DNA of 64,000 nucleotides from Arthrobacter sp. CJ23 (GCF_024741795.1 NZ_CP102950.1:1426001-1490000); one strand, 5' to 3'; shown: positions 19,929 to 32,474, numbered from the stretch's first letter. The notes: generated by a model not told the origin, from the sequence alone. Numbers and translations: made by a program.

Positions 19929-21631
19929 GTTCCAAGCGGCCGCCCGCCCCGCCGCCACCCCTGCCCGGGTACCAATACATCAGCCTGCTCGGCTCCGGCG
20001 GATTCTCCGACGTGTACCTGTACGAGCAGGACCGGCCGCGCCGCAAGGTCGCCGTCAAGGTCCTGCTTTCGGACCTGAAGACCGAGGGCGCCCGGCGCAG
20101 CTTCGAGTCCGAGGCCAACCTGATGGCGCAGCTGTCCTCGCACCCGTACATCGTGACCATCTTCGAGGCCCAGATCACCGAGAACGGCCATTCCTACCTC
20201 GCCATGGAGTACTGCTCCCGGCCGAGCCTGGATGTCCGTTACCGCCGCCAGCGCTTCAGCGTGGACGAGGTCCTGGCCGTCGGCATCCAGGTGGCGTCCG
20301 CCGTCGAGACGGCGCACCGGGCCGGGATTGTGCACCGCGACATCAAGCCCGCCAACATCCTGGTGACGGACTACAACCGGCCCGCCCTGACCGACTTCGG
20401 CATCTCCGGCGTGATCGGCGCGGACGACGACCAGGACGCCGGGATGTCCATTCCCTGGTCTCCGCCCGAGCAGTTCCGGGGCGGCGCTGTGGACGGCGTC
20501 CCGGTGGACGTGTGGGCGCTCGGCGCCACCCTGTACACGCTCCTCGCCGGACGCTCCCCGTTCGTGCTCCCCGGCCAGGACAACTCGCAGCGGGAATTGA
20601 TCTCGCGCATCACCAACTCGCCCGTGCCGCGCCTTGGCCGGGCGGACGTCCCGGAATCCCTGGAACTGGTCCTGGCCACGGCCATGGCGAAGTCCCCGGT
20701 CTCGCGGTACTCCTCGGCGCACACCTTCGCCCTGGCCCTGCAGCGCATCCAGGCCGAATTGAACCTTTCCGTCACGCCGTTCGAGGTCCTCGAGGAACCG
20801 CACCACGGGGACGATTCGCACCCGGATGACGGGTTCGAGGAAACCCGCGTCCGCAGCATCGCCTCGATCGATCCCGACGGCGGCACGGCCTCCACGGCGT
20901 CCGCCCCCACCTTCCCGGCCCGGACGTTCCCCGCCACTGTTCCGGAGCCGGGCCCGGCTGCGCCCGCCCCGGCCCCGGCGTCGGCACGGCCGACGGTGCC
21001 TGCCTCCGCGCCCGCCCCGGCCCAGCCGGAAAGCACAGCCGAGTCCACGGTGCTCCGCGGCTGGATTCCCCAGGGACCGCCTTCGGCCGCGCCCGCCGGC
21101 CGCCTGCCGGGTGACGACGTGGACCTCGCCGCAACCGTCAACCGGCCCGCCGTAGCCGCGGAGCCCGGAGCCGACCCCGCCGGGGACGGGCCGGCGGACC
21201 ACCGCAAGCGCAACCTCTGGCTCGCCGCCGCCGGTGCAGCGGTCCTGGCGTCCGCCATCGTGGTGGGCATTGTGCTGGGTTCCGGTGCCCAACCGAAGGT
21301 CCAGCCCGCCGAACAGGGCAGCAAGCCCCCCGCTGACGCGCTGGACAGCGGCAACGTTCCCGAGATCGAAGGCCTCGCCGGGGCGCGGGATGCCAAGGAC
21401 CCGAACATCATCGTCTTCACGTGGAAGAACCCCGATCCCAAGGCAGGCGACAAGTACAAGTACCGGCAGAAGTCGGCCAAGTCCGAGGGAACATATGAGA
21501 CGGCGCTGGGCGAGAGAGCCGCAGTCTCCGGGCTGGGCGAGGCGCCCATCTGCGTCCAGGTCATCATCGTCCGCGCAGACGGTGAGGCATCGCCCGGAGG
21601 CCCGGACTCCATCGCTTGCCTGGACTCGTGA
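19925..21631 (+). CDS. Receptor-type Ser/Thr protein kinase with extracytoplasmic Fn3-like domain
   Basis: 568 residues from a GTG overlapping the FHA gene stop. The kinase domain (about 15-280) has LGSGGFSDVYL (Gly-rich loop), VAVK45, VHRD139IKPANIL and TDFG (Asp157), then an activation loop with Ser and PPEQF. A Pro/Ala-rich juxtamembrane linker leads to one membrane helix (about 430-453) and an outer domain of about 115 residues containing VFTWKNPDPKAGDKYKY and two Cys. That outer domain looks like a single Fn3-type module rather than the PASTA repeats of PknB. All catalytic residues are intact, so it is likely active. It may sense or contact the giant Fn3 proteins and phosphorylate the FHA partners. 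It is equivalent to pkb2 in bifidobacteria. Confidence 0.92.
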   Translation: MSSKRPPAPPPPLPGYQYISLLGSGGFSDVYLYEQDRPRRKVAVKVLLSDLKTEGARRSFESEANLMAQLSSHPYIVTIFEAQITENGHSYLAMEYCSRPSLDVRYRRQRFSVDEVLAVGIQVASAVETAHRAGIVHRDIKPANILVTDYNRPALTDFGISGVIGADDDQDAGMSIPWSPPEQFRGGAVDGVPVDVWALGATLYTLLAGRSPFVLPGQDNSQRELISRITNSPVPRLGRADVPESLELVLATAMAKSPVSRYSSAHTFALALQRIQAELNLSVTPFEVLEEPHHGDDSHPDDGFEETRVRSIASIDPDGGTASTASAPTFPARTFPATVPEPGPAAPAPAPASARPTVPASAPAPAQPESTAESTVLRGWIPQGPPSAAPAGRLPGDDVDLAATVNRPAVAAEPGADPAGDGPADHRKRNLWLAAAGAAVLASAIVVGIVLGSGAQPKVQPAEQGSKPPADALDSGNVPEIEGLAGARDAKDPNIIVFTWKNPDPKAGDKYKYRQKSAKSEGTYETALGERAAVSGLGEAPICVQVIIVRADGEASPGGPDSIACLDS

Positions 21632-21676
21632 CCGGCACATGATACGTACACACAGCCGTCTGAGGAGGCACCGAAA

Positions 21677-22381
21677 ATGGGGGATCTAGCCATAGATTTC
21701 TGCGGGGAATGGTACGAACCGTCAGATGAGGACGTATTCGACATAGGCCGCGAGGGCGACCTGGAGGTTGACGACAACCCCTACCTGCACCGGCGCTTCC
21801 TGCAGATTGCCCGCTACGACGGCATCTGGTGGCTGAGCAACGTGGGCAGCATGCTGTCCGCCACGATCGCCGACGGCACCGGCGGGATGCAGGCCTGGCT
21901 CTCGCCCGGGGCGCGGATCCCGTTGGTGTTCAGCCACACGAACGTCATCTTCACGGCCGGGCCCACCACCTATGAGTTCGCCGTGCACCTGAAGACCCCG
22001 TCCTTCCGGCAGGAAGCCCGCGAGGACGAGTCTGCCGGTGACACCACCATCGGCCCCGTGGTGTTCACCGATTCGCAGAAGGCCCTGATCGTGGCCCTCG
22101 CCGAACCCATGCTGCGCCGCGACGGCACGGGCTTCAGCGCCATCCCATCCTCCGCGGAGGCCGCCAAGCGGCTCGGCTGGGCACTGACCCGCTTCAACCG
22201 GAAGCTGGACAACGTGTGCGACAAGCTGGACCGCGTGGGCGTCGTCGGACTGCGCGGGGGCGGCGGCAAACTCGCCACCAACCGCCGTGCCCGGCTGGTG
22301 GAGCACGCCGTCACCTCGCACCTGGTCACAGCCGGCGATCTGCATTTGCTTGAAAAGATGAGGGGAGCCGAAGAGGCGTGA
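21677..22381 (+). CDS. Small FHA-like/helix-turn-helix cytoplasmic protein of unknown function
   Basis: 234 residues; the ATG follows GAGGAG by about 9 bases. Residues about 15-110 resemble a degenerate FHA fold: FDIGREGDLEVDDNPYLHRRF keeps Gly-Arg and a His-Arg pair in the expected order, but not the usual Ser-x-x-His or Asn-Gly. Residues about 135-230 (SQKALIVALAEPMLRR to KLDRVGVVGLRG) look like a winged helix-turn-helix. There is no signal or membrane helix. The gene overlaps the EssC-like ATPase by 4 bases, so the two products are probably made together. It may be an adaptor or a regulator of the cluster. I do not recognise a named family; the domain reading is by eye. Confidence 0.72.
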   Translation: MGDLAIDFCGEWYEPSDEDVFDIGREGDLEVDDNPYLHRRFLQIARYDGIWWLSNVGSMLSATIADGTGGMQAWLSPGARIPLVFSHTNVIFTAGPTTYEFAVHLKTPSFRQEAREDESAGDTTIGPVVFTDSQKALIVALAEPMLRRDGTGFSAIPSSAEAAKRLGWALTRFNRKLDNVCDKLDRVGVVGLRGGGGKLATNRRARLVEHAVTSHLVTAGDLHLLEKMRGAEEA

Positions 22382-25300
22382 AGTTCCGACTGACCCTGCG
22401 GCGCGATCCTGCCGAAGCCAAGGACCTCGCCGTCACCGTGGACGGCCGCGCCACCGTGGGTGACATCGCCGGCGAACTGTGGGCGGCCGACCCTGCCCGC
22501 AAAGGCACCTCCGCCCCGCCCAGGCTCTCGATCAGGATCGATGAAGCCTTCGTCGCCGGCGGCATGACGGGCAATGTCCTGAACCCCGCGGACAACCTGC
22601 TCGAATCCGGGCTGCGGCCCGGCTCCACCGTCTCGCTCATGGAGCTGAGTGAACAGTTCGCGTCGAACGGACACAGCCGCGGTCCCGCGGCGGCGACCCT
22701 GCGCGTGATCTCAGGGCCCGACGTCGGGCGCGAGTTTTCGCTGCCGTTCGGCACCAGCTATATCGGCCGGGACCGGGACGCGGACATCCGGCTCAGCGAT
22801 CCCATGACGTCCAAGCGGCACGCCCGCGTCACCGTCGGCGAGACCGTGGAAATCGTGGACACCAACTCGGCCAACGGCCTGCTCATGGACGGGCTGCCGG
22901 TCACCCGGGCCACGCTCGAATCATCGGACAGCGTCACCCTGGGCGACACCACCGTGGGCGTCGTTTCCCTCACCCGGAACCACGGTGCCGCACCCAGTTC
23001 GCCCCTGGTGGACTTCAACCGCTCCCCGCGGGTGGTACCCCGCTTCGACTCTCCCAAGCGCGTGCCGCCCGCCGGACCCAAGCGGCCCGAAGACCAGCCC
23101 TTCCCGTACATCATGCTGATGGCACCCCTGATCATGGGGGCGCTCATGTTCGCCTTCACGCAGAACCTGCTGTCCGTGGTGTTCATGGCCATGATGCCGA
23201 TGTTCCTGATCGGCCATTACGTGGACCAGAAGATGCAGAACAAGCGCCGGGCCAAGGAAGGCCACAAACACTTCCAGAGCTCCATGCTGGCGTTCCGCGA
23301 GGACATCGACCGGCAACAGAACATCGAACGCTCCGTCCGGCTGCAGGAGGCCCCCTCGGTCAGCGACACCGTGGACGCGGTGTACAAGCTGGGCCCCCTG
23401 CTCTGGACCAACAGGCCCGAGCACAGCGGCTTCCTGGGTGTCCGATTCGGACTGGGCACGGCGCCGTCGCGCATTGAATTCGAGGAACCGGGCACCAACG
23501 AGACCGAACCACGCTACATGCGCGAGATCCAGGAGTGCCTGCAGCAGGTCCGGGTCATCGAAGGCGTGCCGATCGTGTCCCAGCTGCGGACCTCGGGCTC
23601 GTTCGGCGTGGCCGGTGACCGCGGCCTGGTGGACGACGTGGCCCGCGGCATGGTCCTGCAGCTCGTGGGGCTGCATTCGCCCGCGGAACTGGTCCTCACG
23701 GCCCTGACCTCGCCCCGTTCCCGGGAACGCTGGGACTGGCTTCAATGGCTCCCGCACGTCGGCTCGGGCCACAGCCCGCTCGGCGGCGACCACCTGGCCG
23801 CCGGCCCTGCCGCCGGTGCCTCCCTGTTGTCCCGGCTCGAAGACCTCGTGGAGCAGCGCGAAGCCGCTGCCAAGGCGGCAGGCCCGGCCCTGCGGCCCGG
23901 ACTGCCCGACGAACACGGCGAGGTGCCGGACCCGCTCCTGCCTGCCGTGCTGGTGGTGGTCGAAGACGACGCGCCGGTGGACCGCGGCCGGCTGACCCGG
24001 CTGCTGGAGCGCGGGCCGGACGCCGGCCTCCACGTGATGTGGGTTGCCGCCAACGTCCAGTCGCTCCCGGCCGCGTGCCGTGACTTCCTTGCCGTCGACG
24101 GCCACCACGGCACCACCACTGGCCAGGTCCGGCTGGGCCGGCACAGCTACCCGGTCAGCTGCGAGAGCCTCGACGCGGAACTGGCCACCCAGCTGGCGCG
24201 CATGATGGCCCCGGTGGTGGACGTCGGCAAGCCGGTGGATGACGAATCCGACCTGCCCCGCGCCGTTTCCTATGCCACGCTCATCGGCAAAGACCTCATG
24301 GACAAGCCGCAGGCCGTGGCCGAACGCTGGCAGGAAAACAACTCCGTCCACGCCACCGCGGTGCCCAACCGCAAGGACAACGGAAGCCTCCGGGCCCTGG
24401 TGGGGTCCAAAGGCGTGGAGCCCTTCCACCTGGACCTCAAGAACGAGGGCCCGCACGCCCTGGTGGGCGGCACCACCGGCGCCGGCAAGTCCGAATTCCT
24501 GCAGTCCTGGGTGATGGGCATGGCCTCTGCCTACAGCCCGGACCGGGTCAGTTTCCTCTTTGTGGACTACAAGGGCGGTGCGGCCTTTGCCGACTGCCTG
24601 CACCTGCCGCACACCGTGGGCCTGGTGACCGACCTGTCCCCGCACCTGGTCCGGCGGGCCCTGACCTCGCTCCGCGCCGAGCTGCACTACCGGGAACGCC
24701 TGCTCAACCGGAAGAAGGCCAAGGACCTGCTCGCGCTGCAGCGCGAAGCCGATCCCGAGGCGCCGCCCTACCTCATCATCATCGTGGACGAGTTTGCCGC
24801 GCTGGCCACCGAGGTCCCGGAATTCGTGGACGGGGTGGTGGACGTGGCCGCCCGTGGCCGCTCGCTCGGGCTGCACCTGATCCTGGCCACGCAGCGCCCC
24901 GCCGGTGTCATCCGTGACAGCCTGCGGGCCAACACCAACCTCCGTGTTGCCCTGCGCATGGCCGATGAGGAGGACGCCGTGGACATTCTCGGCGTACCCA
25001 CGGCCGCATACTTCGACCCGTCCATTCCCGGCCGTGGCGCCGCCAAGACCGGCCCGGGCAGGATCCAGGGCTTCCAGACCGGCTACGCCGGCGGCTGGAC
25101 CACGGAGAAACCGCAGCGGCCACGGATCGACATCGTGGAAATGGCGTTCGGCTCCGGTCCCAGCTGGGAAGCACCCGCGCCGGTGGACGCCGTCAAGGAA
25201 GAACCGGCCGGGCCCAACGACATCGCCCGGATGACGGCCAACATCATCCGCGCGGCCGACTCGCTGGGCATCGAACCGCCCCGCAAGCCATGGCTCAACG

Positions 25301-26823
25301 AACTCGCCACCACCTACGACTTCTCCAGGCTGCCCAACCCGCGCACCGATGAGCGCCTGCTGCTGGGCGTGGCCGACGATCCGGCGCACCAGGACCAGCC
25401 CACCGTGTTCTACGAACCGGACAAGGACGGCAACATGGCCGTCTACGGCACCGGCGGCTCCGGAAAGTCGGCGGCGCTGCGCGGCATCGCCATCGCCGCG
25501 GCCGTGACGCCGCGCGGCGGGCCCGTGCATGTCTACGGCATCGACTGCGGCTCCTCGGGGCTGAAGATGCTCGACGGCCTGCCGCACGTGGGGGAGATCA
25601 TCAGCGGCGACGACGTGGAACGCGTGGGCCGCCTGCTGCGCTGGCTCAAGGACGTCGCCGAGGACCGTGCCGCGCGCTTCTCCGATGTGCGCGCCTCCAC
25701 CATCGTGGAGTACCGCAAGCTGGCGAACCGCCCGGACGAGAAGCGGATCTTCATCCTGGTGGACGGCATGTCAGCCTTCCGGGAAGGCTACGAATACAGC
25801 CGCCTGTCCGCGCTGTGGGACATCTTCCTGCAACTGGCCACGGACGGCCGGCCCCTGGGCATCCACCTGGTGGTCAGCGGGGACCGGCCGAACTCCGTTC
25901 CGGCCTCCCTGCTGGCATCGATCCAGCGGCGGCTGGTCCTCCGTCTGTCCTCCGAGGACGACTACATGACCCTGGACGTGCCCAAGGACGTGCTCAATGC
26001 TGCCTCGCCGCCGGGGCGCGGCCTGCTGGGCGGCCTCGAGGTCCAGCTGGCCGTGCTGGGCGGCAACTCGAACCTGGCCCTGCAGGCACGGGAGCTGAGC
26101 AAGCTCGGCCAGGCCATGCGCCGGCAGGGCCTCGAAGCCGCGCCGCAGATCCAGCGGCTGCCCGAACTCGTGGGCCTGGACATCCTGCCGGCCGGCACCA
26201 CGGACCAGCCGGTCATCGGCGTCGACGACGACACCCTGGGTCCCGCGTCGATCGTGGCCAAAGGCCCGCTGCTGCTGGCCGGGCCGCCCGGCGCCGGACG
26301 CACCACGGCCCTCGTCACCCTGGCCCATGCACTGCGGCGTTCCAACCCGGGAACCGAGCTCATCTACCTCGGGGCGCGCCGCTCCGCGGTCGGCTCCCTG
26401 GACATCTGGAGCCGCTCGCTGGTGGGCGCGGACGCCGTGGCGGAGACGGTGGAAGGCTTGATCGAACACTCCACGGAGCACCCGGGAACCATCGCCATCT
26501 TCATCGAGGGCCTCACGGAGTTCACGGACACCCTGGCCGAATCCGGCGTGGGCCGCCTGGTCACGGCGTCCATCAAGGCCGAGCAATGGGTGGTGGGCGA
26601 ATCCGAAAGCTCCACCTGGTCCCAGGCCTGGTCCCTGTCGCAGCCGTTCAAGTCCGGCCGACGCGGCCTCCTGGTGAACCCCGGGGACATGGAGGGCGAC
26701 AGCCTGCTCAACACCTCGCTGGGCCGGATCAGCCCGGACTTCATCCCCGGCCGCGGCTACATCGTGGGCCGCGGAAAGGTCCGCAAACTGCAGATCGCGC
26801 TGCCGCCGGAAAACGGCCGCTGA
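22378..26823 (+). CDS. EssC/EccC-like FtsK/SpoIIIE membrane ATPase with N-terminal FHA domain
   Basis: 1481 residues from a GTG overlapping the upstream stop. An N-terminal ubiquitin-like/FHA-like part (about 1-95) precedes an FHA domain (about 105-200, SYIGRDRDADIRLSDP, then SKRHARV and NSANG). Two adjacent membrane helices lie at about 241-283. Three FtsK/SpoIIIE ATPase modules follow. The first has Walker A GTTGAGKS (698-705) and Walker B LIIIVDE (799-805). The second has GTGGSGKS (1024-1031) and FILVDG. The third has GPPGAGRT (Walker Lys replaced by Arg1308) and IFIEG, so it looks degenerate. Length and order match EssC/EccC of type VII secretion. No WXG100 substrate or other secretion gene is visible. 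It probably drives export or assembly for this cluster; the FHA domain would let the kinase control it. Confidence 0.9.
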   Translation: MKFRLTLRRDPAEAKDLAVTVDGRATVGDIAGELWAADPARKGTSAPPRLSIRIDEAFVAGGMTGNVLNPADNLLESGLRPGSTVSLMELSEQFASNGHSRGPAAATLRVISGPDVGREFSLPFGTSYIGRDRDADIRLSDPMTSKRHARVTVGETVEIVDTNSANGLLMDGLPVTRATLESSDSVTLGDTTVGVVSLTRNHGAAPSSPLVDFNRSPRVVPRFDSPKRVPPAGPKRPEDQPFPYIMLMAPLIMGALMFAFTQNLLSVVFMAMMPMFLIGHYVDQKMQNKRRAKEGHKHFQSSMLAFREDIDRQQNIERSVRLQEAPSVSDTVDAVYKLGPLLWTNRPEHSGFLGVRFGLGTAPSRIEFEEPGTNETEPRYMREIQECLQQVRVIEGVPIVSQLRTSGSFGVAGDRGLVDDVARGMVLQLVGLHSPAELVLTALTSPRSRERWDWLQWLPHVGSGHSPLGGDHLAAGPAAGASLLSRLEDLVEQREAAAKAAGPALRPGLPDEHGEVPDPLLPAVLVVVEDDAPVDRGRLTRLLERGPDAGLHVMWVAANVQSLPAACRDFLAVDGHHGTTTGQVRLGRHSYPVSCESLDAELATQLARMMAPVVDVGKPVDDESDLPRAVSYATLIGKDLMDKPQAVAERWQENNSVHATAVPNRKDNGSLRALVGSKGVEPFHLDLKNEGPHALVGGTTGAGKSEFLQSWVMGMASAYSPDRVSFLFVDYKGGAAFADCLHLPHTVGLVTDLSPHLVRRALTSLRAELHYRERLLNRKKAKDLLALQREADPEAPPYLIIIVDEFAALATEVPEFVDGVVDVAARGRSLGLHLILATQRPAGVIRDSLRANTNLRVALRMADEEDAVDILGVPTAAYFDPSIPGRGAAKTGPGRIQGFQTGYAGGWTTEKPQRPRIDIVEMAFGSGPSWEAPAPVDAVKEEPAGPNDIARMTANIIRAADSLGIEPPRKPWLNELATTYDFSRLPNPRTDERLLLGVADDPAHQDQPTVFYEPDKDGNMAVYGTGGSGKSAALRGIAIAAAVTPRGGPVHVYGIDCGSSGLKMLDGLPHVGEIISGDDVERVGRLLRWLKDVAEDRAARFSDVRASTIVEYRKLANRPDEKRIFILVDGMSAFREGYEYSRLSALWDIFLQLATDGRPLGIHLVVSGDRPNSVPASLLASIQRRLVLRLSSEDDYMTLDVPKDVLNAASPPGRGLLGGLEVQLAVLGGNSNLALQARELSKLGQAMRRQGLEAAPQIQRLPELVGLDILPAGTTDQPVIGVDDDTLGPASIVAKGPLLLAGPPGAGRTTALVTLAHALRRSNPGTELIYLGARRSAVGSLDIWSRSLVGADAVAETVEGLIEHSTEHPGTIAIFIEGLTEFTDTLAESGVGRLVTASIKAEQWVVGESESSTWSQAWSLSQPFKSGRRGLLVNPGDMEGDSLLNTSLGRISPDFIPGRGYIVGRGKVRKLQIALPPENGR

Positions 26824-27005
26824 CCGTCTCCGGGGCCCGCTTGCGGCGGGTCTCGGGGGGAGGCAGGAACCGGGTCCCGGGGCCCGCTGCTGCCGGTCCC
26901 GTTGCCGACGGCTGCCTGGATGGATTTGCGAAGGCCGGGTGGGCTGTAGGAAAATTCCGGAAACACCCCCAACTTTGGGCGACCCAACCGCCAGCCGAGG
27001 TACCC

Positions 27006-27602
27006 ATGATCCGTCGATCTTCCGCACCCTCCGCCGCCGCCCGGCGCACTGTGCTCTCCGTACCCCTCGCCGGTGTTGCGCTGGCCCTATCCCTGTGCGC
27101 TTTCCCCGTGGTGGCCGCGCACGCCGAACCGGCCTGCCCGCCAGGAACGGTCTGCATCCCCACGGTCCCGGGAACCCCTTCGGAAAGCCCCACCCCGGAT
27201 CCTGCACCGCAGCCGGCCGAGAAGCAACGGCCCACCGTCTCTCCCGAGCCTCCGGTGGTGACACAGCCGCCCGCGCCTGTGGTCCCGGTGGCCCCGCAGC
27301 CCACGCAGACGCCGGAGCCTTCCGCCACCGCGGAGGAAACGCCCTCACCGGAACCCACCACCACGGAGACCGCCACGTCGTCGGCCACGCCCTCGTCCAC
27401 ATCCAGCCCCTCGGTGTCGTCGAACTGGAACACGCCCATTGAGGACGGCAAGACGAAGGCACAGGCCGCCACGCTGGCGTCCGACAACGGCAACGGCCCC
27501 AACATGTTCGGCCTGTTCGCAATCATGGGCGGCGTGCTGCTGGTAGGCCTCGGCGGCATGGGCTTCGCACTGTGGATGCGTAACCGGGTGGCATCCCACT
27601 GA
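27006..27602 (+). CDS. Small type I membrane protein with Pro/Thr/Ser-rich stalk
   Basis: 198 residues; the ATG follows CGAGG. It has a signal peptide with a hydrophobic core at about 17-38 and a likely AHA cleavage site, then a short Cys pair (CPPGTVC). A roughly 110-residue stalk of Pro, Thr, Ser and Glu follows, then one membrane helix near 166-189 and a short basic tail (WMRNRVASH). This is an outward-facing stalk anchored at its C-terminus, without LPXTG. It lies 182 bp after the EssC-like gene on the same strand and may be the last member of the cluster, as an anchor or export client (inference). The GC-rich gap before it (26824-27005) shows only a weak 7-bp hairpin near 26834-26852. 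Confidence 0.75.
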   Translation: MIRRSSAPSAAARRTVLSVPLAGVALALSLCAFPVVAAHAEPACPPGTVCIPTVPGTPSESPTPDPAPQPAEKQRPTVSPEPPVVTQPPAPVVPVAPQPTQTPEPSATAEETPSPEPTTTETATSSATPSSTSSPSVSSNWNTPIEDGKTKAQAATLASDNGNGPNMFGLFAIMGGVLLVGLGGMGFALWMRNRVASH

Positions 27603-30808
<3,206 letters not shown>

Positions 30809-30828
30809 GGTCAAGGGCCGCCGGGGCG

Positions 30829-32190
30829 TCAGGCGCCCGAGCCCAGGTGAGTGAGCGCCGGGGCGGCGGCGTAGCGGTTGGCCGGGCGGGCCAGGCCGTA
30901 GTGTCCGCGCAGTGTGGAGGCCGTGTACTCGGTGCGGAACAGGCCCCGATGCTGGAGGATCGGCACCACCTGGTCCACGAATACCTCAAGCCCGGAGGGG
31001 AGAACGGGCGGCATGATGTTGAAGCCGTCGGCCGCCCCGGCGTGGAACCAGTCCTGGATGGCGTCAGCCACCTGTTCCGGCGTCCCGGAGAAGGTGCGGT
31101 GGCCACGGCCGCCGCCCAGCCGCCCGATCAGCTGCCGGACCGTGAGCTGTTCACGGCGGGCCAGTTCGACGACCAGCGTGTAGCGGCTCTTGGCGCCTTC
31201 GATCTGGTCCTCAGTGGGGAGGTCCGCCGGAAGCTGCCGGTCCAGGGGGAGGTCCCCGGGGTCCACCCGGAGCGTGCGCGCCAGTTCGATCCGGGCATAC
31301 TCCGGCTTGATCAGCTCGTCCAGTTCGCGCTCCAGTTTCAGGGCCTCGGCCTCCGTGGCGCCAATGACAGGAACAATGCCCGGCAGGATCTTGATGCTCT
31401 CCGGATCGCGTCCCGCGGCGGCGGTGCGTGCCTTGAGGTCCTTGTAGAAGGCCTGGGCATCCGCCAAGGTCTGATGCGCGGTGAACACCGCTTCGGCGTA
31501 CCGTGCCGCAAGGTTTTTGCCGTCTTCCGAGGACCCTGCCTGCACGATCAAGGGGTGCCCTTGCGGTGACCGGGGCACGTTGAGGGGGCCGCGGACCCGG
31601 AAGTGCTTGCCCTCGTGCTCCACAGCCCGGATCCTTTCGGCGTCACCCCACACTCCTCCGGCCTTGTCCGCCAGCACGGCGTCGTCTTCCCAGCTGTCCC
31701 AGAGCTTCTGGGCGACGTCGATGAACTCGGCGGCGCGCTCGTAGCGTACGGCGTGCGCGGGCTGGTCGTCCACGCCGAAGTTGCGCGCGGCGTCCGGTCC
31801 CGCAGTGGTGACCACGTTCCAGCCCGCGCGGCCGCCGCTGACCCAGTCCACGGATGCAAAGCGCCGCGCCAGGTTGAAGGGATCGTTGTAGGTGGTGGAG
31901 GCCGTGGCAATGAGGCCGATGCGCTCCGTGGCCGCGGCGATGGCCGTCAGCAGCACCGTGGGTTCCAGCTTTCCGACCGGCCGCCGGCCCGCGTCGCCAA
32001 ACAGCACGGGGGAGTCCGCGAAGAAGATGGAGTCCAGTTTCCCGCGCTCGGCCGTGCGGGCCAGGTGCTGGTAGTGCGCCACCTTCGTGGACGCACGAGG
32101 ATCGCTTTCCGGAAGGCGCCACGAGGCCTCGTGGTGGCCGGTGCTCATGAGGAAGGCGTTGAGGTGGAGGATTCGCTGTGGATTGCTCAT
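30829..32190 (-). CDS. NtaA/SnaA/DszA-family FMN-dependent monooxygenase
   Basis: 453 residues. The ATG at 32190 is preferred over an in-frame codon 30 bases upstream because AGAAAGGA sits just before it. It is a luciferase-like TIM barrel. The family block YNDPFNLARRFASVDWVSGGRAGWNVVTT, seen here in full order, is typical of NtaA/DszA/SnaA, which use FMNH2 from a separate reductase to oxidise organosulfur, aminopolycarboxylate or similar compounds. No flavin reductase gene is adjacent. Substrate is not predictable. The gene is transcribed away from the GNAT gene, with a 284-bp divergent spacer. Confidence 0.92.
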   Translation of the reverse strand: MSNPQRILHLNAFLMSTGHHEASWRLPESDPRASTKVAHYQHLARTAERGKLDSIFFADSPVLFGDAGRRPVGKLEPTVLLTAIAAATERIGLIATASTTYNDPFNLARRFASVDWVSGGRAGWNVVTTAGPDAARNFGVDDQPAHAVRYERAAEFIDVAQKLWDSWEDDAVLADKAGGVWGDAERIRAVEHEGKHFRVRGPLNVPRSPQGHPLIVQAGSSEDGKNLAARYAEAVFTAHQTLADAQAFYKDLKARTAAAGRDPESIKILPGIVPVIGATEAEALKLERELDELIKPEYARIELARTLRVDPGDLPLDRQLPADLPTEDQIEGAKSRYTLVVELARREQLTVRQLIGRLGGGRGHRTFSGTPEQVADAIQDWFHAGAADGFNIMPPVLPSGLEVFVDQVVPILQHRGLFRTEYTASTLRGHYGLARPANRYAAAPALTHLGSGA

Positions 32191-32474
32191 GGGGGTCCTT
32201 TCTGGGTTCCTGGCCGCCAATCAACCACGGCTGCGCGGCCCAGCGCCAGCGCCCCGAAACCTTCCCGCAACAGCGCGAAACCGGGCTTCACGGCGCGCAA
32301 CGGGACTCCATGCGACGCCACGGGAGGCAACACGAAGAGCAGCCCGGCGGCCCCGGAACACACAAGGTGACGCAACAATCCGCCGTCGGGGGTTACCGCC
32401 CTCCAACTGATAGATCGGTCACCATAACCCCGCTTTCGCGCGCCCGGCACGCCAGGCACCACTAGCATTGATAA
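32191..32474. other. Divergent intergenic spacer, monooxygenase / GNAT
   Basis: 284 bp between divergent starts. I looked on both strands for a riboswitch, a strong promoter or a long palindrome and saw nothing convincing. It should hold both promoters. Confidence 0.5.

Noticed and set aside
22378..26823. A complete type VII secretion system
   Set aside because: Only the EssC-like ATPase is present; no WXG100 or other component is visible, so I call it EssC-like only.
32191..32474. A riboswitch upstream of the FMN monooxygenase
   Set aside because: No conserved SAM, FMN or other riboswitch core could be read on the minus strand.
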